NCBI RefSeq assembly: GCF_034432235.1
Contig: NZ_DAOUCJ010000023.1
Span: forward strand, 1-7,701
DNA length: 7,701 bases
Direction: 5' to 3'
Source of the DNA: Thermoflexus sp.
GTDB lineage: Bacteria > Chloroflexota > Anaerolineae > Thermoflexales > Thermoflexaceae
Part shown: positions 6,209 through 7,701 of the stretch, one piece after another
Numbering within the stretch: position 1 is the first letter of the stretch
Layout: each line of letters opens with the position of its first letter
Notes under the pieces: generated by a model
Told to the model about the DNA's origin: nothing
Databases searched by the model: none
Seen by the model: the letters and a program-made list of their open reading frames with translations, nothing else
Program-made: the position numbers and the translations under genes

Positions 6209-6982
6209 ATGGCGCCTATCCCTATCCGGCCCGAGACGTCGGAGCGCCGGCGGATCCTGATCGTGGATGATGAGGCGCGGGTGCGGCAGTTCATCCGCCT
6301 GAACCTGGAACTGGAAGGCTTCGAGGTCTTTGAGGCCTCCAATGGCCTGGAGGCCTTAGAGAAGGTCAAGGAGCTGCTCCCGGACCTGGTGATCCTGGAC
6401 GTGATGATGCCGGAGCTGGATGGCTTTGAGACCCTGGCCATGATCCGGGAGGTGAGCACGGTCCCGGTGATCATGCTCACCGTTCGAGCGGATGAAGCGG
6501 ACAAGGTGCGGGGGCTGGAGCTGGGGGCGGATGATTACGTGACCAAGCCCTTTTCCCCTCGCGAGCTGGTGAGCCGAATCCGGGCGGTCCTGCGGCGGGT
6601 GGATACCCCGGCCACAGCCGGGGGAGCGATTCGGATCGATGATTACCTGACCATCGATTTCAACCGGCGGGTGGTCATCGCCGGGGGGAAGGAGATCAAG
6701 CTGCGGCCGACGGAGTGGCGGCTGCTGTATCACCTGGTGAATAACGCGGGCCGGACGCTGACCCATGAGAGCTTGCTGGCCAAGGTGTGGGGCTATGAAT
6801 ACCGGGATGAAACCCATTACCTCCGGCTGTATATCAATTATCTCCGTCAGAAGATCGAGCCGGACCCCTCGCAGCCGCGCTATATCCTGACTGAGCGAGG
6901 GGTGGGATACCGGTTTGTGGATTTCCGGGGCGGGGAGCTGGAGCGGCTCAAGCAACGGGCGGCGGAGCGTCCGGGGGCTTGA
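6209..6982 (+). CDS. OmpR/PhoB-family response regulator
   Basis: This is a DNA-binding transcription regulator controlled by aspartate phosphorylation. The receiver domain (about residues 14-130) has the acidic pair D20/D21, the phosphoacceptor D64 in VILDVMMPELDG, T91 and K113 in TKPF. The winged-helix domain (about 140-238) shows LRPTEWRLLYHLVNNAGR, the recognition region ESLLAKVWGYEY...LRLYINYLRQKIE and the wing ending in TERGVGYRF. All key residues are intact. A 13-residue N-terminal extension and a charged C-terminal tail of about 20 residues lie outside the family core. GGGAG at 6197-6201 sits seven bases before the ATG. No histidine kinase is adjacent in the window, so it is an orphan here; its partner could be elsewhere in the genome. 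The targets cannot be told from this sequence. Confidence 0.94.
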   Translation: MAPIPIRPETSERRRILIVDDEARVRQFIRLNLELEGFEVFEASNGLEALEKVKELLPDLVILDVMMPELDGFETLAMIREVSTVPVIMLTVRADEADKVRGLELGADDYVTKPFSPRELVSRIRAVLRRVDTPATAGGAIRIDDYLTIDFNRRVVIAGGKEIKLRPTEWRLLYHLVNNAGRTLTHESLLAKVWGYEYRDETHYLRLYINYLRQKIEPDPSQPRYILTERGVGYRFVDFRGGELERLKQRAAERPGA

Positions 6983-7084
6983 CAGAGTTCACCCTCACGC
7001 GATTTTCCGGGATGAGGATGAGGAAATGGAGCGCCTGGATCGCATCGTTATTGATCCCGATAGAGGTTCGCGCGGCGAGGGATG

Positions 7085-7093
7085 TGTTATAAT
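7085..7093 (+). promoter_or_regulatory. Extended -10 promoter of the tRNA cluster
   Basis: TGTTATAAT is a perfect extended -10 element (TGn followed by consensus TATAAT at 7088-7093) in an otherwise GC-rich sequence. The -35 position (about 7065-7070, GGTTCG) is weak, which is common for extended -10 promoters. The expected transcription start, about seven bases downstream, is near 7100, right at the first base of tRNA-Pro (7101). Confidence 0.7.
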
Positions 7094-7100
7094 TAAATTG

Positions 7101-7175
7101 CGGGGCGTGGCGCAGCCAGGTTAGCGCACCACGTTTGGGACGTGGGGGTCGTCGGTTCGAATCCGACCGCCCCGA
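7101..7175 (+). tRNA. tRNA-Pro (UGG)
   Basis: The cloverleaf is complete: acceptor CGGGGCG (7101-7107) with CGCCCCG (7168-7174), D-stem GCGC/GCGC, anticodon stem CCACG/CGTGG around loop TTTGGGA (anticodon TGG), and T-arm GTCGG TTCGAAT CCGAC. The discriminator is A at 7175. CCA is not encoded, so it must be added by the nucleotidyltransferase. It is the first gene behind the extended -10 promoter. Confidence 0.96.
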
Positions 7176-7181
7176 CTGCAT

Positions 7182-7254
7182 GCGGGCGTAGCTCAGAGGG
7201 TAGAGCGTCTGCCTTCCAAGCAGAAGGTCGCGGGTTCGAGTCCCGTCGCCCGCT
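7182..7254 (+). tRNA. tRNA-Gly (UCC)
   Basis: Acceptor GCGGGCG (7182-7188) pairs with CGCCCGC (7247-7253). The anticodon loop CTTCCAA carries TCC, stem TCTGC/GCAGA, and the T-arm is GCGGG TTCGAGT CCCGT with a G-T pair. The discriminator is T at 7254, as usual for bacterial tRNA-Gly. CCA is not encoded. It follows tRNA-Pro after only six bases, so the two are almost certainly cut from one transcript. Confidence 0.96.
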
Positions 7255-7262
7255 CCTGGATA

Positions 7263-7291
7263 AGGAAGGGGCTTCTTGTGCTCTTTTGTTT
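7263..7291 (+). terminator. Weak stem followed by T-rich stretch between tRNA-Gly and tRNA-Met
   Basis: AGGAAG and CTTCTT around a GGG loop (7263-7277, one G-T pair) are followed after six bases by TTTTGTTTG (7283-7291). The stem is AT-containing and short, so full termination is unlikely; partial termination or a processing site in the spacer is possible. Confidence 0.2.
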
Positions 7292-7299
7292 GATCTGGT

Positions 7300-7371
7300 G
7301 GGCCCGTAGCTCAATGGCAGAGCAGCCGGCTCATAACCGGTCGGTTGCAGGTTCGAATCCTGCCGGGCCCA
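7300..7371 (+). tRNA. tRNA-Met (CAU), elongator-type
   Basis: Acceptor GGGCCCG (7300-7306) pairs with CGGGCCC (7364-7370), D-stem GCTC/GAGC, anticodon stem GCCGG/CCGGT around loop CTCATAA (anticodon CAT), and T-arm GCAGG TTCGAAT CCTGC. The discriminator is A at 7371, and CCA is not encoded. The first acceptor pair is a normal G-C and the anticodon stem lacks the GGG/CCC run of initiators, so it is not initiator tRNA. An Ile2 tRNA, whose CAU is modified to read AUA, cannot be ruled out from sequence alone. Confidence 0.92.
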
Positions 7372-7375
7372 CAAT

Positions 7376-7400
7376 CTCCCCTGCAGGGAGGGGCCTGTTT
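7376..7400 (+). terminator. Possible terminator of the tRNA cluster
   Basis: CTCCC (7376-7380) and GGGAG (7386-7390) form a stem with a CTGCA loop five bases after tRNA-Met, extended by a T-G pair. Only GTTT follows (7397-7400), so the T-run is poor. A second stem CCCCA (7401-7405)/TGGGG (7412-7416) lies directly after. Position supports a terminator; sequence support is weak. Confidence 0.3.
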
Positions 7401-7529
7401 CCCCAAACGCCTGGGGATCCGCCTGCCCAGTGAACCGTTGTCATCCATCATCGAGCGCGCCGCTTGGTTATGAGCGGCCTTTGATCAGAAGATGAGCGAC
7501 AATGGGGCGGAAGTGAACGGGTTCTGGTC

Positions 7530-7558
7530 TGGAGATGGCGGGCCTCCATTTTTATCAT
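7530..7558 (+). promoter_or_regulatory. Candidate sigma-70-like promoter of the right-edge gene
   Basis: TGGAGA (7530-7535, four of six matches to TTGACA) is 17 bp from TATCAT (7553-7558, five of six matches to TATAAT). Transcription would start near 7565, leaving a leader of about 48 bases that includes the hairpin at 7581-7595. Confidence 0.4.
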
Positions 7559-7580
7559 AAGGGTGCATTCCCCACGCATA

Positions 7581-7600
7581 CCTGGCTTTGCCAGGAGGTG
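7581..7600 (+). promoter_or_regulatory. Leader hairpin overlapping the Shine-Dalgarno site
   Basis: CCTGGC (7581-7586) and GCCAGG (7590-7595) form a perfect 6-bp stem with a TTT loop. The strong ribosome binding sequence AGGAGGTG (7593-7600) begins inside the 3' arm, so folding would hide its first three bases. Confidence 0.5.
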
Positions 7601-7612
7601 GAGTGACGGAGA

Positions 7613-7701
7613 ATGAGGCGGACGGCGTGGATTCTGACGGGTGCGGCGCTGGTCATTGGACTCGTGACGGTAGGGCTTGGGCTGGGCATCGTGCAACAGG
7701 C
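7613..7701 (+). CDS. N-terminus of a membrane or secreted protein
   Basis: Only the first 29 codons are in the window. The product begins MRRTAWILTGAALVIGLVTV and stays hydrophobic to about residue 27: two arginines followed by a long Ala/Leu/Val/Gly stretch. This is either an uncleaved membrane anchor or a Sec signal peptide; no cleavage site or lipobox is reached. The start is the first possible one because an in-frame TGA lies at 7604-7606. AGGAGGTG at 7593-7600 is 12 bases upstream, longer than ideal. Nothing tells the function of the rest of the protein. Confidence 0.7.
   Translation, partial: MRRTAWILTGAALVIGLVTVGLGLGIVQQ

Larger units (their letters stand above)
7372..7612. other. Non-coding region between the tRNAs and the right-edge gene
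   Basis: I find no gene in these 241 bp. It contains hairpins at 7376-7390, 7401-7416 and 7459-7478 (GCCGCT/AGCGGC with an 8-base loop), a possible promoter near 7530-7558 and a hairpin touching the ribosome binding site at 7581-7595. The first half probably ends the tRNA transcript and the second half is the promoter and leader of the next gene. Confidence 0.6.

Noticed and set aside
7026..7124. Short plus-strand frame with an ATG after AGGATGAGG ending inside tRNA-Pro
   Set aside because: It runs through the extended -10 promoter and into the tRNA, so it is unlikely to be translated.
6948..7181. Minus-strand frame overlapping the end of the regulator gene and tRNA-Pro
   Set aside because: It also begins with antisense tRNA translation (SDSNRRPPRPKRG) and has no independent support.
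7093..7374. Minus-strand reading frame across the tRNA cluster containing DSNLQPTGYEP and RRDSNPRPSAWK segments
   Set aside because: These phrases are the antisense translation of conserved tRNA sequences, a well-known source of false hypothetical proteins.

Overview
This GC-rich window looks like chromosomal DNA of a thermophilic Chloroflexota (Anaerolineae or Thermoflexia-type) bacterium. The indications are compact ATGA-overlapping genes, an FRD-type Ser/Thr kinase fused to a PQQ-repeat propeller, and three tRNA genes without an encoded CCA end. The phylum is an inference from gene style; nothing in the window fixes the genus.

Layout. Positions 1-810 (minus strand) hold the N-terminal 270 residues of a gene that runs off the left edge. 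It resembles the N-terminal part of helicase-associated (XPB-like) domain proteins. Positions 811-1028 are a divergent intergenic region with three GC-rich hairpins in a row. From 1029 to 5890 (plus strand) there is a four-gene phospho-signalling cassette: a cytosolic Ser/Thr kinase with a C-terminal eight-bladed beta-propeller, a PP2C phosphatase, a protein joining an N-terminal DnaJ domain to a von Willebrand A (VWA) domain, and a zinc-ribbon/FHA protein. The last three are joined by ATGA stop/start overlaps. After 71 bp comes an unrecognised 81-residue protein, then an OmpR/PhoB-type response regulator starting one base after its stop. A tRNA cluster (Pro-UGG, Gly-UCC, Met-CAU) follows an extended -10 promoter. 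After a 241-bp non-coding stretch, the first 29 codons of a membrane or secreted protein run off the right edge.

How the genes may work together. The kinase phosphorylates Ser/Thr, the PP2C protein removes the phosphate, and the FHA protein is the expected phosphothreonine reader. The J-VWA protein could use its metal-dependent VWA face to bind a partner and its J domain to recruit DnaK-type Hsp70. The writer/eraser/VWA/FHA set recalls the TerY-P triad and the PpkA-PppA-Fha module of type VI secretion, but no ter or secretion genes are visible here. The J-VWA fusion in a kinase-phosphatase operon is the most unusual part of the window. The response regulator has no histidine kinase beside it. 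Whether the Ser/Thr module acts on it is speculation.
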